Assembly: GCF_963169125.1 (NCBI RefSeq)
Contig: NC_084798.1
Span: forward strand, 197,837,481 to 197,901,480
Direction: 5' to 3'
From: Humulus lupulus
Lineage: Eukaryota > Streptophyta > Magnoliopsida > Rosales > Cannabaceae
Length of the DNA stretch: 64,000 bases
Shown piece by piece: positions 1-11,874 of this stretch. The position numbers and the translations under genes are program-made. Positions within the stretch are counted from its first letter, which is position 1. Every line of letters starts with the position of its first letter. Under the pieces are notes generated by a model, which saw only the letters and a program-made list of their open reading frames with translations, was not told the DNA's origin and did no database searches.

Positions 1-54
1 TCTTATTTTGATGTTTTCTCATATTTATGCGCATTTTAATTTCAGTTGAGAAAA

Positions 55-1689
55 TGTAAAGACCCGACTAACATAAAGACCTCGGACCTTTAAAAACTAC
101 TAAGACATACGACTATCTTTTGGATATATACATACAATAATAGAACTTTATTATAGAAAAATCTAAAATACGGGATCCCATTGTTTATACATAAAAAAAA
201 CCTTTAATTAAATGTTCAATTACTAAATGCAGAAATCATAAATACATAAAATAAAAGACTCAAATGTCAACGTCATCCTCGATCGATTCCACTGGTCCAT
301 TTCCTTAGTCCTCTCCCAATACACATGCCAATGCCACCTAGGATCCGTATCGCCATCCATGTTCATTTACCTGCACCATCTAAATAAAAAGGAATGAGCC
401 TAATGCCCAGCAAGGAAAAACTACTAAAGCATAACATAAAACATAAGACGTAAAAACATAAAACATAAAAATGGACTACAATATTAATGGCCTCTTGCTA
501 CTATTTAGAGGTAGGTTTAAACACAACTATAGTCTATGATAATGATAAAAATCTTGGGATTTGCTTATTTGCTATCTAAGCAACTATATTTCCCAAGCGA
601 CTAAAAAGACACCAAAACCGGAGTATTGGAGACAAGTGCGGGATCAGAATCTCCTAAAACCAAATAGTAAAACCATAAGTTTCCTAAAGAAAAGAAGATA
701 TAAACCATAAGATAAGAACTTACCAAAAACCTTAAGTTTCAAGGAAAATCAAACACCATAGATAGCTTATAACTTCGATCTACACCTCAATACCGAAATC
801 ACACTCTAGCATACTTCCCAAGTGTTTAGAAAAAGTTAGATTTGAAAGCTTTCAACCCCAAAACCCTAGTGTTTCTCTCTAGAACGAATTTAGCAGCTTG
901 GAGGCTCTAAGAAATGTTTGAAAGATGATGCAAATGGCCGAGTGAAGGGTCCTATTTATAGATTTCAAGGAGTAAAACTAACTCCCATTAAAATGAATAA
1001 ATAATTGAATAAAAATTGAATTTTCTGCTCAACAGATGCCCAGAACTTGGTCAAAATAATTCAAGAGCAAGTTCAAGTTGTTGAGGGTTGTTTCTAGCTC
1101 GGATTCCATGGACTTTCAAAATATGCAAGTGGCGCTGATATATCGCCCCTTATAGGCGATATATCCCATGCTCCATATTCCCGAGGCGCCGTGGTTTCGT
1201 TCGTGTGAAGTCGACGTGTTTTCCGTATCAACATAGGTGATATATTGGTCCCTATAGTTGCGATATATTGGCTTACACTGATATAATAAACACGTTTTTG
1301 CACACTTTCAGTACACGTGAAGTTGTTTAAAACCACCTTGACTGAGTAATACGAGATCCTAACATTTGAGGGAAGGTTCTAGACTTCCTACGTTTATCCT
1401 TGATTAATTTATTCATGTTAAATTTTTAATAAACATACATGTGAAAAATATCACATTCTTATTTATTTTATCTAAACCTTAGGTTATAATAAATAATATT
1501 TCTAGGACCAGCTATAATAATCAAACCTTATGATAAATTTAATATTTCTAAACTATAGGTTAAACTTATAAGATCCACAACTATCTCTATGAGTTTCTAA
1601 ATAAATCCTTACTTGAACCAATAACCACGAAAGCTAAAATACTACATCACAAGCTAATACTATCTAACTAAGTAAATTTCGACGCTACA
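55..1689 (-). repeat. 3' LTR of the outer chromovirus
   Basis: On the minus strand it runs from TGTAGCGTC to GGTCTTTACA. It pairs with 22930-24248 but is about 300 bp longer because the other copy has a deletion. A TATA box (minus strand TATAAATAGG, 951-960) marks the LTR promoter. Upstream of it lie GATATATC dyads (arms 1137-1147 and 1155-1165, with weaker copies at about 1237-1272) and a conserved GTCGACGTGTTTTCCGTATC block. Short open frames here have no recognisable protein. Confidence 0.88.
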
Positions 1690-1700
1690 ATTCTCCCCTA
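1690..1700 (-). other. Polypurine tract of the outer chromovirus
   Basis: The minus strand reads AGGGGAGAAT immediately before the TG of the 3' LTR, preceded by GGGGACGAAATTC. This is the usual plant chromovirus end, where plus-strand DNA synthesis is primed. Confidence 0.75.
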
Positions 1701-1725
1701 CATAAAAGAATTTCGTCCCCAAAAT

Positions 1726-1915
1726 TTACTTACCAAACAATTCTGGATACCGTGCTCGGATGTCTTCCTCCAATTCCCACGTTGCCTCCTGTTCTATACT
1801 GTTACTCCATAAGACCTTAACTATCAAAATACTATTAGACCGTAATTCCTTTATCCCCTTCTCTAGGATGCGAACCGGTCGTTCCTCATAACTTAGGTCT
1901 TTCTGAAGTGCTAAC
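1726..1915 (-). pseudogene. Chromodomain-like C-terminus of the outer chromovirus pol
   Basis: Minus-strand translation gives a stretch ending EATWELEEDIRARYPELFGK and a TAA at 1726-1728, typical of the C-terminal chromodomain of plant chromovirus integrases, which helps direct integration to chromatin. Upstream it contains YEERPVRILEKGIKEL, the same segment that ends the pol sequence on the far side of the nested Tat element (17300 onward). This fragment is therefore the separated tail of that integrase. Confidence 0.82.
1832..1915. repeat. 84-bp direct repeat, left copy, abutting the nested Tat element
   Basis: It begins CTATTAGACCGTAATTCC and ends CTAAC directly before the TG of the Tat 3' LTR. 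The same 84 bp recurs at 17300-17383 immediately after the other LTR. By eye the copies differ at four positions. The DNA is host pol sequence (integrase C-terminus), so it behaves like a target-site duplication far longer than the usual 4-6 bp. Confidence 0.9.
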
Positions 1916-2283
1916 TGTTGACCCTCGAATTGGCCAATGACACGGAGTCAGATAAACGATATAAAGTAGGATGAAAATGAGAAGAAATCCAGACAAAAGA
2001 TAAATGACACGAACGATTTATAATGATTCGGCCCCAATAGAATGATAACAACCTACGTTCAATTAGTGTTCTTATTGATATAGTATTCCAAGAACAGTGA
2101 TCAATGAACTAGGGTTCACGAGTTTCACTAGATCTCAGATAAAGACAATTGTGATGGATAACAACACTCTTTTTATCTCTTAGAATCTCATAGCTCAAGC
2201 GTTCTCCAGCCAAATGTTCGAAAAGCAAAAAGTCCCCTCTCTTGAGCCCTTTGATTCTTATTTATAGGCTCAAGGAGGTTTTC

Positions 2284-4132
2284 TGTAATGACCCAACTAT
2301 TTCTATGACCTTGGACCATTAGATCTACTATACATAGCTACTATTTTGGGAAAGATACATAAGAAATAATATAACTTTATTAAATCTCAAAATATTGTAT
2401 CAAATACATAATAATAGAAAATATGGCATGGGTACCCATTGTTTAAAAGAAAAACATAAACTTTAATTCAATTGTTTAAAAAAACTAAATGCGGAAAAAC
2501 ATGATCTAAAAGACTAAATATAAATAACTTCATCCTCGATCGACACGCAGTCCACTCAGTCCATTCATCCTCAACACACATGCCAAGCTTCCAAGAATCC
2601 TTCCGCCTCCGTATCTAGTTTCCTGCATCACACTAAAAAAATAAAGGAATGAGCCTAATGCCCAGCAAGGAAAACCTAACACATAACTCATATACATAAA
2701 ATTCATAACGTAGCATATAATAACACATATCATAAACATATGTCACACATACTATAATGGCCATTATTACTTGGGGTCCCATAACTAAACAAGTCATATG
2801 CCCATTAGATTTGTGGGGCTTGCTAGCTAAGCAAGTCATATGCCCATAAATTTATTGGGGCTTGTTAGTGTATAGGTCATATGCCCAAGTCTACAAACAT
2901 ACACAATATAACATTTCATAACACAACATAACATAAGATAACATATCACATATCATATAACATATAAAATCCTATCCTATTTTCCTTACCAGTATACCGG
3001 GATGATGAGAACAAAGTCGGGATTTTGGAACACTCCTAAAAACCATAATATCGAGGTGAGTATACTAAAGAAAAGAGATGGAAAGAATAAACTACACAAT
3101 CGAAACGATACTTACTAATGAAAACCTTAAGTTCGAAGAACTTAGATGCCTAACCAAGAATAGAAAAGACTAAGTTAGGATTTGAGTAGAGAAGAACTAT
3201 AAGAATCAATACAGAAAGGAACTAGAATTAGGAATACCTTGAATGCTTCTATGACCGAACTATACCTCGAAACCGAAATACACTATAACCTTACTTCCCA
3301 AGTGTTTATTAAGCTTATAATGATTAAGCTTATAACCCCAATCAAAGTGTTTATCACTCTATAGTCTCACTAGCACATGGAAGGCTCTGATCAATGCTTG
3401 AAGAATGAATGAAAATGCTTGGTGCTAGGTCCTATTTATAGAGTTCTAGGAATAAAAATCTTCTTTTTAGCTTTGAATAAAAATAATAAATTTAATTGAA
3501 AATATTTGAATATCCTTCAGCCAAAGGCTTAGGAATTGGTCAAATTTTCCAGAGAGATTTAAGGGTTCAAAGCTTGATTTTTAAAATAATAAAAACAAAT
3601 AGAATCCTAACTTCTAACTCCCTAAATCTCGTAACTCTAAACTCCCCTTCAGTAAAATCAACATATCTAGAGCTGTCAAACTCCGATTTGGACTCTCTTT
3701 ATATTTTTAGAAAGATAATTAAATTATCTACAACTTTCTAGAAAGACTATTTTTCGAAATTCATAACATAACTGAGTCAAAAATAGGTTGGAAGTTACAG
3801 TACCCTAAAGTTACGAAAAATCGATTTACATCCTAATCCACAAATAAATAAAATTGTGACAAATATCATGCTCCTATCAGATTTTGGGGAAGACTAAGTC
3901 TTATATTTATCTTATTTTATCATTAAAATCATAACCTTAGGAATAACCATGCTCATGACAAGTGTCATATTCTTATTAGCTCTATCTAAACCTTAGGTTA
4001 TAATGATTATCATATTAATAACCAGCAATATTAATCAAACCTTATGTTATAATTAATATTCTTAAACTATAGGTTAAACTTATAAAATGCATACTATTAC
4101 TAGGAGTTTCCGGCTTGGACCAAAATCCATAG

Positions 4133-4188
<56 letters not shown>
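2284..4188 (-). repeat. Solo chromovirus-type LTR, truncated at a CTA microsatellite
   Basis: It starts TGTAATGACCCAACTATT, like the complete solo LTR at 6134, and shares the block GCCTAATGCCCAGCAAGGAAAA and a minus-strand TATA at 3431-3440. It contains three imperfect copies of a segment with CAAGTCATATGCCC (about 2790-2890). It lacks the GATATATC dyads of its relatives. Instead of the expected end near ACACTACA it stops in the expanded CTA repeat and runs straight into Tat LTR sequence, so its 5' end (minus orientation) is lost. No target duplication is visible. Confidence 0.75.
4135..4188. repeat. (CTA)18 microsatellite
   Basis: Eighteen perfect CTA units. The complete relative at 8130-8160 has only a few imperfect units at the same LTR position. 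On the minus strand the repeat makes a spurious poly-Ser open frame (4080-4328), which I do not call as a gene. Confidence 0.95.
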
Positions 4189-4189
<1 letters not shown>

Positions 4190-4327
4190 ATATATGCGAC
4201 CAGGAAATAACTGAATATATGCGACCAGGTTGGTCGCCCATGATTACTTGATAGACCAATGATCCTGGTCGAGGGTTGAGGAGGATATGTTCACTTAAAA
4301 CTGCCACGTGTTTCCAATGGGTAAACA

Positions 4328-4342
4328 TTTGCCCCCCAAGTT
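4328..4342 (-). other. Polypurine tract of the nested Tat element
   Basis: The minus strand reads ACTTGGGGGGCAAA directly before the 3' LTR. The same tract recurs next to the Tat LTR at 52259-52869. Confidence 0.8.
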
Positions 4343-4550
4343 TATTTTACTATGACCTGTATAAAGTAAACTTATACGATCAACCCTTCAGGTGACATGT
4401 CAGACTTGTCAGAGCCATCAATGCCTTTTCGAAAAAAGGCAACCAATCATGTCATTGCAGTTCTTCAAAAAGTGATTTGACGGCTATCAAACTTTTCCAT
4501 GCCTTGAAAAACCATCTCCCATCATTATCTTATTAACCGTGCCTCAACCA

Positions 4551-4560
4551 CTATAAATAA
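4551..4560 (+). promoter_or_regulatory. TATA box of the Tat antisense gene
   Basis: CTATAAATAA lies on the plus strand about 180 bp upstream of a predicted 5'-UTR intron. The related element has ATTATAAATA at the same relative place (about 53454). The promoter would drive transcription opposite to the element's own genes. Confidence 0.55.
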
Positions 4561-4569
4561 CTCTCAGAT

Positions 4570-5220
4570 TCACTTTTTACTTTCCTTCTGTCCTTAAGAA
4601 CATTGAAAAATGAAGCAGAAATTGAAGAACGAAATATGAAGAACCCAGAAAACTCAGACGACTTCGGTGATCTGTGGAGTCTTTGTTCAGCCACTCGAAT
4701 TAACGCTCGTATCTCCCCTTCAACTCTCTATTCAAGTAAGTCCCTTGAACTTCTTTGTATCTGAGATGACATGCAATAGTTATATTTTGAGTTTTCTGGT
4801 GCGCTTTGAGTTCTTAGTTCCCAAATGTTCTTGAAAAAATGATTGGGGTAATCGGGCTAGTAGGTATTAACATGATAGGATAAGGTAAAAATGCTAAACG
4901 AGGCTTAGGAATTGGCTTGGGAATTGGGATTACTGATTTAGGATGCAAAATCGAAGTAAAAATTCGATTTTTAGGCACTCGAAAAAAACTGGGTTTTCCC
5001 TCCCTTTTTCAGAGTTGAAAAGTTTTCTTTGAAAAACTTTTCATTTATGCTTTTTAATCCGTTTTCCAAACTATTCACATATTATTTAATGTTTACGTTA
5101 GAATGCTGCGGGTCGTATAAAAGCTTAACTTTATACACGAGCAACGTTATCCCAACGCTTCCACTTCTTTAGTCTATTGGCCGTAGATTCTCATCTCCCC
5201 TTCTCTGTTCGTAGATTTTC
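4570..5220 (+). other. 5' leader of the Tat antisense gene with a predicted intron
   Basis: No coding sequence is evident. A leader exon ends at 4735 before GTAAGT (4736). The best acceptor is TTCGTAG at 5208-5214, just before the ATGCATGACCC start at 5220. The copy at 53622-54084 has GTATGT and TTCTCAG at matching places, and the one at 26717-27163 has GTAAGT and TTGTTAG. Inside the intron a hairpin (GTATAAAAG paired with CTTTATAC, 5115-5136) is conserved with 53984-54006. Intron use is inferred from these three matching sites only. Confidence 0.5.
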
Positions 5221-8200
5221 ATGCATGACCCGTGGGGAGGTGAGAGGCCGATTGACGACGACTTGCTCGCGCTACTGCTCTAAGATCAAGAACAGTCGTC
5301 ACTGCAATTCTCGGAAATTCCCTTTTCTCAACACAACCCCGCAAACAGACCAGCGAGCAGCCCGAAAAATATAGGTCGCGTAAAGTCCATCGCTCAAAGA
5401 AAAAAGAATACAACCAGGCCTCCTACTACTCAGCCTGTTCCTTGGGCTGAAACTCCTCCGACCAACCCTTAACGTGAAAACACTTCCTCGCCAGAAATTC
5501 AAACCAAAGCCCAACCCCGCGATGTCCTTCGACCAGAGGTCGAATGGTACGTAACACCTCCTAGTATTATTACAGCTAGGATGGTAGGGAATTATCTCAA
5601 GAAGTATGGCCTTCCTTGGATAACCCTCATCAAGCCCATGATAGACCAGAGGGCAAACCTGCCTGGGGGCGCCTTCAGCACCTGGTCGAGGTATCACATT
5701 GAGGCAGGGGTAACCTTGCCTCTGCATCCATTTTTCCAGGGGGTGGCCAACTATTTCGAGGTCGCTCCTTTCCAAATCACCCCAAACGGATATAGAGTGC
5801 TTTCTTCTCTCTATATCCTTTACAATCACAAGAAGTGGCCCGTTCCTACGCCACATGAGATCAATTACTTGTTTGATCTCAAATCTAATCCCAACCACAA
5901 CAACATGGGGGTTTTTCCATTTCTACCATCAGGAATCTGCTCGCACCTTCCTGAGTGACATTACCCACAAGTCCAACGTGGGGAAGTACTTTTTAACACC
6001 AGACCTGGTCGCCTACAACCTGGCCTTCACTGAAGGAGGTAAGTCATTTACTTACTAGTCGTTTGTTTTCTGTTAGCTTTCCTATTCACATTTTAGAACT
6101 TCGGTGTCGTTCAGGTCCATGGCATCGACCAGTTGTAATGACCCAACTATTTCTAAGACATTGGATCGTTAAAACTACTATTTTGGGAAACATACATAAG
6201 AAATAACATAACTTTATTTAAAACCCCAAAATAAATATGGTGCAAAATACAAAGTAAAATATGAAATATAAAAATACGGCATGGGTACCCATTGTTTAAT
6301 ACATAAAAACATAAACCATAAACTTTAATTGTTTGAAAACTAAGTGCGGAAGTACAAAAGAAACATAATTCAAAATACTTAAAAATAACGTCATCCTCGA
6401 TCGTTCACGCAGTCCATTCAATCCATTCATCCTCAACACACAAGCCAAGCTGCCATGAATCATTCTACCTTCCATATTCATTTTCCTGCATCAAGCTAAA
6501 AATAATGGAATGAGCCTAATGCCCAGCAAGGAAAATCTACTAACACATAAATCGTAAACATAAGACTTAACGATAAACATATACTATAAAACATATGACT
6601 ATAAAAACATATAACATATAGGACTACAAATATTAATGGCCATTAACTCATTAACATGGCATGTGATAAACCATCTAGGTCCTCTGTCTACTAATCGAGG
6701 TAGGTTAGATCACATGGTAGTATATGATAACCCATCTAGGTTCTCTGTCTACTAATCGAGGTAGGGTAAATCATAACTCTAAACCATGACTTGCTATCTA
6801 AACAAGTCATATGCCCATGCGACTATAAAACATATTATTGGGGCTTGCTATCTAAGCAAGTCATATGCCTAAGGACTACAAAACATAATTATTCATATAC
6901 ATATCATAGCATAAAACATATCATAACATAAACATATAAGCACATATAATCTATCCTATTTTCCTTACCAAAAATCGGGATATGGAGATAAGAACGGGAT
7001 TGGAATACTCTTAAAAACCAACAGTAAAACCATGAGTACTTCTAAAGAATGCGTATGAAAAGAGAACTAAACAATCAAGAAGAAACTTACCGAAAAGAAC
7101 CTTAAGTTTCAAGAAACTTAAATACCTAATCAAGAATCATAAACAAGAGTTAGGATCTGAAAGAAAATAAAAGAAAACTAAAGAACCATAAAGAATTGAA
7201 CTTAGGGATAAGAGTACCTTGAATGATCTTGTGAATTGATCTAAACCTTGATACTGAAATCTCACTATATTTCACTTCCCAAGTGTTTAGAAAAGCTTAG
7301 AGTGATAACGCTTTTAACCCAAAAACCCAAGTGTTTCTCTCTATGATAACCTTAGCAACTTGGAGGCTCTGAAGACTGCTTGAAGAATGAAGAAAATGAC
7401 TGAGTACTAGGTCCTATTTATAGAGTTCAAGGAGTGAAACTAACCCCTTTTAATTTGAATAAATAAATGAATATAAAATGAAAAAGATTTGAATTTTCGT
7501 TCAATAGACGCCCAGAACTCGGTCAAAATCGTTCAAAGGCAGGTCTAAGTAGTTTAGGGATGTTTTAAGCTCGGATTCCATGGAGTTCAAAAATACAAGG
7601 GTGGGGCCGATATATCGCCCCTATAGGCGATATATCATCTCAACTATGTTCCTGAGCCTCCGTTCGATCATTCGTGCGAAGTCGACGTGTTTTCCGTATC
7701 TTCCGTAGGCGATATATCAGCCCCTATAGTTGCAATATATCAGCATACGTTGATATATCAAACACGTATTTGCACTTTTTCAGCATATTTTGAATTGATA
7801 AAACTACTTTGACTAAGTCTAAACGTGATCCTAATAGTTTCTGGAAGGTTATAGAGCTTCTAGATCTTTCTTTTATTTAAACTATTCATAAAAAATACAT
7901 AAATTCTTAATAATAAACATGATTATGACAAGTGTCATGCTCTTAATATTACTATCTAAACCTTAGGTTATTATAAATATATTTCTAGAACCAGCAATAT
8001 TAATCAAACCTTATGTTATAATTAATATTCTTAAACTATAGGTTAAACTTACAAAATCCATAACTGTTGCTATGAGTTTCCAACTAACTCCCGGCTTGAA
8101 CCAAAATCCACGGAAATAACATACTACAACTAATACTAACTACTACAACTACTACTACTATCTAGCTAGCTAAGAAAATATTCTGGGACACTACACCAAT

Positions 8201-9868
8201 CCCCACTCCAGACATGGAGATACGAGCAGCAGCCCTGGCCAGCATGACAAATATTGAAAAAAGTGTCAAAGAGCTGGTCACAGAGAATAACCTAAGGTTG
8301 GTCGATCTTCTTGCACCTCACCAGGATGTGAGGGAATCCACAACGGGAAGTGTTATCGGGGGAGAAGTTCTAGAGCAGCACCAGGATGTGTCACAACCCC
8401 CGAGGAGGAGGACTACGGGAGTGACCATCAGGGAACCTTCTAGCACTCCACGAGCAGCTGCTGCCCCTGCTCAATAGGGAAAAGGAAAGCAGAAGCTTTC
8501 TGAACCCCCCGAGCCAATACTTGAGTCCTCGGATGAGAATGGTACTGACTTCTAATTCTTAGACAGTTTGTCCATTCCCTGTCATTTATTTGACGGGGAT
8601 GTCAACTTTAAATACACGACTAGTTTAGATTCAGGCTTATTCATGACAGAGAGTGAGTGTAGCAGTACTACAATAGATAATGTAACGACCATCAGTTGTA
8701 GCTTGAGTATTTTACTTATAATTTATTTTCTCTCCATTTCCTTGTCTTTTTTGTACGAAAACTTGCCTTGATTGATCGTATGCTTCATTTTAGCAAACAT
8801 GCCTGCCGAGGAACCATTTGATTTATACACCAACCCTACTACCACCACTCATGTGAGCAAGAAGAAATTGAACCGACGCCAGCCAGTAGAAGGTTGTAGT
8901 GACCCATCCGCAAAGAGGGCTCGGACAGAGGACCCTTCTACACCAACTCCTTCAAAAGAGACAACTCCCCCTCTAGGCCGTGCTGACCAAACTCCTCTAG
9001 CTCCCACCGACCAGAATCCCCCAGCTCCTGCCAACCCAAGTCCTGCTGCTCAGCCTGATAAAACTCTGGTCGAGGCGATCCTGAACTCCGCCTGCACTTC
9101 GGCCAGTGACAGGCTGAAGAAACTTTCCAGACATCGACGTAGTTTGGAATCCTTTAGCAATGCTCCTACCATGCCGGTCGACCAGCTCCTTAGCTGCGCG
9201 CTGAACGAACTACTCACTGTAAGTTTCTGCTTTCATTGTGGTTTGATTGCTTATCTCTCTAATTGATACTAATAGCCTTTTTATTTTTATTTTCTGATCG
9301 CAGGGGATTCTGACCGTGAGTACTAGTTGGCGTCGCTCGGAGGAGGTGGTCGCCAAGCATGCTGAAGAAATCAAGGTGGTCGAGGGAAGGCTTGCTGAGC
9401 AGCATAAGATGGTCGAGGCTAAGCATGCTGAGGAGTTGCGAACAATTGAGGCTAAGATCGCCAAGCTTGAGGAGGAACTGAAGAAGAAGGAGGACTTCGT
9501 TGCCAAAATCACGGCCTCCAAAGATAAGTATAAGGAAGCTTCGTTGATAAACTATTGAGAAGCCAACAAACTTCAAGCGGAGTTGGAAATCAGCCGCAAA
9601 GAGGTTGTCGACCCTGAGGAGACCAATTCTTGCAACCTAGAGAAGTACGAGGGAGCGGCGTTCCAGTTCTTCTATATGTTACCTACTCACCAGACCCTAT
9701 AAGGGAGGTTGAGTTGGCGAAGTGTGTTGCTCGACTGGGAGAGGAGGAGATGGCTCAGGGATCCCCTGAGATATCTTTGGAAACATGCATTGAGGGCGTT
9801 AATGAAGATGTTGGGGCCACCGTCGACATGCAGCCACAAGAACCTCAGGATCCTTCTGCTGCTTCATA
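5220..9868 (+). pseudogene. Tat antisense gene: Transposase_28-like domain plus coiled coil, split by a solo LTR
   Basis: A multi-exon gene on the strand opposite to gag-pol. Exon 1 (about 5220-6038) starts MHDPWGGERPIDDD and contains WSRYHIEAG, LPLHPFFQGVANYFEV, a YRVLSSLYILYNHKKWPVPT segment and LFDLKSNPN. I assign this to the plant Transposase_28 ('putative gypsy type transposon') family. The predicted introns are 6039-6114 (GTAAGT...TTCAG), 8707-8793 and 9219-9303 (GTAAGT...CGCAG). Exon 2 has EKSVKELV and an acidic ESSDENG stretch; exon 3 is Pro/Thr-rich; exon 4 (9304-9868) is a Glu/Lys-rich coiled coil ending PQDPSAAS. It is broken by stops at 5280 and 5470, a frameshift near 5908 and the LTR at 6134-8195. 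The function is unknown. Confidence 0.75.
6134..8195 (-). repeat. Solo chromovirus LTR inside the Tat antisense gene
   Basis: A complete TG...CA LTR (minus orientation TGTAGTGTCCCAG to GGGTCATTACA) with 5-bp flanks CCAGT and CCAAT (one change). No internal region remains, so LTR-LTR recombination is the likely origin. It has a minus-strand TATA (7413-7423), GATATATC dyads 190-340 bp upstream (7607-7620 and 7626-7636; weaker copies near 7709-7750), two tandem copies of a CCATCTAGG-TCTGTCTACTAATCGAGG block (about 6670-6770), and short CTA units near 8150. Confidence 0.88.
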
Positions 9869-10572
9869 AATTTTACCTGTATTTATTTTAACTTGTAACT
9901 TGGGACACACGAACCTCGGTTCGTGATGTAAAGACAATTTATTTTTTGTTGCACGGGCAAGTTTTTCTTTTAATTAACGATTTCATCTGAGTAGAAACTG
10001 CCCGCAGTGAAAAGGAATTTACCTTTGATATTATAATATTTGCACTTTATTACAACATCTATTCGCATGAACGAACTTAGCATAGCATTTTGTTTTGATT
10101 TAAAAAAATTTAAACAAAATTTTGAAAAATACTCTAAGTACCGTAGCATGCTTTCTATTTTTTTGCTCGTGTGTTTACATTTACTTATTGATATGCTTTG
10201 CTTGCTTGATACCTTATATGCCCCCAAGTGATTGAGGAGCTTAAGGTCCTCGGTCACTTGCCTTGACCAAGACTTGTTCAAACATTACTGCTCGGAATAA
10301 ATACTTATAGAAATGATAATAGAGCAAACCAACACACGTAATGAGCAAATACTTGTAATAAATACAATGATTGGCAAGAATAACTGGTTGCGCATAATTC
10401 CTTTTATTTCTCGTAATAAATGGACAATCGTGTGTGTAGGAGTGACCAAAAATTTGATCTTACACTTATAAGCGATCAGTCATATGATTGACTAACCCTT
10501 GTTCATAAACTTGTAAAAAGTGAAATTAATACAAGCCAATTCTTTAGAAAGAGCTATTTATTAAAGAGCTAT
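9869..10572. other. Spacer between the Tat antisense gene and integrase
   Basis: No coding sequence. AT-rich DNA after the antisense gene's stop may carry its 3' UTR. A CCCCCAAGTGATTGAGGAGC block at about 10219 is a conserved landmark: element 3 has a similar CCCCCTTAAAATCCTTTGATT at the same place (about 30661). Confidence 0.5.
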
Positions 10573-11870
10573 TTATTGATAATACTTGTGCAGGTGGTCT
10601 CCATTCCAATAGCGAGGAACGAGATCTCCATTTAAGTGAGCAATTTTATAAGTGCCTGGATTTAGGATTTCTTCGATTTGGTATGGCCCTTGCCAGTTAG
10701 GTCCAAGCACTCCAACAACTTGATTGCGGGTGTTGAGGAAAACTCTTCTAAGTACCAAATCTCCCACATAAAACTTTCTTTCGCGTACTTTAGAGTTGAA
10801 ATATCGAGCGACCTTTTGTTGGTAAGCTGCTACTCAGAGTTGAGATTGCTCGCGCCTTTCATCGACCAAATCTAGAGATTCCATCAATAACTGACTGTTG
10901 ATGTCTTGATCGTATGCTAACCTTCAGTGTGATGGCAGATCTAATTCAACAGGCAATTGAGCCTCATACGCATAGGCCAAGGAAAATGGAGTATGACCTA
11001 TTGCTGTTCAGTGGGATATTCTATACGACCAAAGGACTTTAGGTAACTGTTCTGGCCATGCCCCCTTCGCTTCTTCAATCCTTTTCTTCAGAGTGTCCTT
11101 CAGTGTCTTGTTGACAGCTTCAACAAGTCTGTTTGCCTATGGATGAGCTACTGAAGAAAAATTCTTGATAATCTCATGCCTTTCACAAAAATCAATGAAT
11201 AGATCACTATCGAACTGTGCCCACTTCGTGAAGTAGTCAACAACAACCACATCATACTTGACGTTGCCTTTTCCCGTGGGCAAAAGCCCAATCAAGTCTA
11301 TTCCCCACACTGCGAATGGCCACAGGCTTTGCATCTATTTTAGCTCATTAGGGGCTGCTTGTGGTATCTTGGAAATTCTTTGTCACTTGCTGCACTTTCG
11401 AACAAAATCCGCAGAGTCTTCATTCATTTTTGGCTAGAAGTATCCTTGCCTTAAAATCTTTTTTGATAAACTCTGCCACCCAGCATGATCTCCGCAAAAT
11501 CCTTCGTGGACTTCCTGCATTAATTCTTTAGCCTTTTCTTTTGAAACACACCTTAGGAGTGGCATTGAGTATCCCCTTCTGTATAAAACTCTGCCGACCA
11601 GGATAAGCCGAGTCGAATGCCTCTGGAGGGCTCTTGCTTTGTTTCTATCCGACGGTAATATTCCACGCTCTAAGTACTCAATGAAATGTGTCATCCATGT
11701 GTCTGTTGCTTGGATTACCAGGGAGGTTTCTTCTGTTTGGATGTTTGGTGTGGATAAATGTTCAACAAGCACTATATTTAAGGTGTCATCATGCTTTGCA
11801 CTTGCTAACTTGGCCAAAGCATCATCGTTTGTGTTCGGGTCGCGAGGTACCTGCTGGAGAGTATCTTTTT
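10573..11870 (-). pseudogene. Tat integrase with an internal deletion
   Basis: The minus strand encodes the zinc-binding region (HEGFCGDHAGWQS...KCSK, with the second Cys of the usual pair lost), the first catalytic Asp region (WGIDLIGLLPTGKG), then VVVVDYFTKWAQ joined directly to FDSDLFIDFCERHEI. The intervening segment with the second catalytic Asp (normally in a DNG.QF motif) is gone. The third catalytic residue survives (LVEAVNKTLKDTLKKR). The C-terminal part (KVRERKFYVGDLVLRR, NWQGPY.I) reaches a TAA just before 10573. Several stops interrupt it. It would have inserted cDNA into DNA and cannot be active. Confidence 0.85.
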
Positions 11871-11874
11871 CAAA

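Larger units (their letters stand above)
1916..4327 (-). repeat. 3' LTR of the nested Tat element, interrupted
   Basis: LTR sequence occupies 1916-2283 and about 4189-4327, matching 16670-17299. A chromovirus LTR sits between. Relative to the intact partner, the segment from ATGGGCCAATGG to about TATTTG is missing at the junction. A minus-strand TATA box (TATAAATAAG, about 2257-2266) is retained. The right end is GGTAAACA, directly followed by the polypurine tract. Confidence 0.85.

Noticed and set aside
3496..3741. Plus-strand open frame of 81 codons
   Set aside because: Lies in a solo LTR with no similarity to other copies at protein level; AT-rich chance frame.
4080..4328. Open frame with a long Ser run on the minus strand
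   Set aside because: It is produced by the CTA microsatellite and LTR sequence; no protein evidence.
9210..9576. Minus-strand open frames opposite the coiled-coil exon
   Set aside because: Shadows of the Lys/Glu-rich plus-strand exon; low-complexity Ser/Leu content results from the reverse complement.
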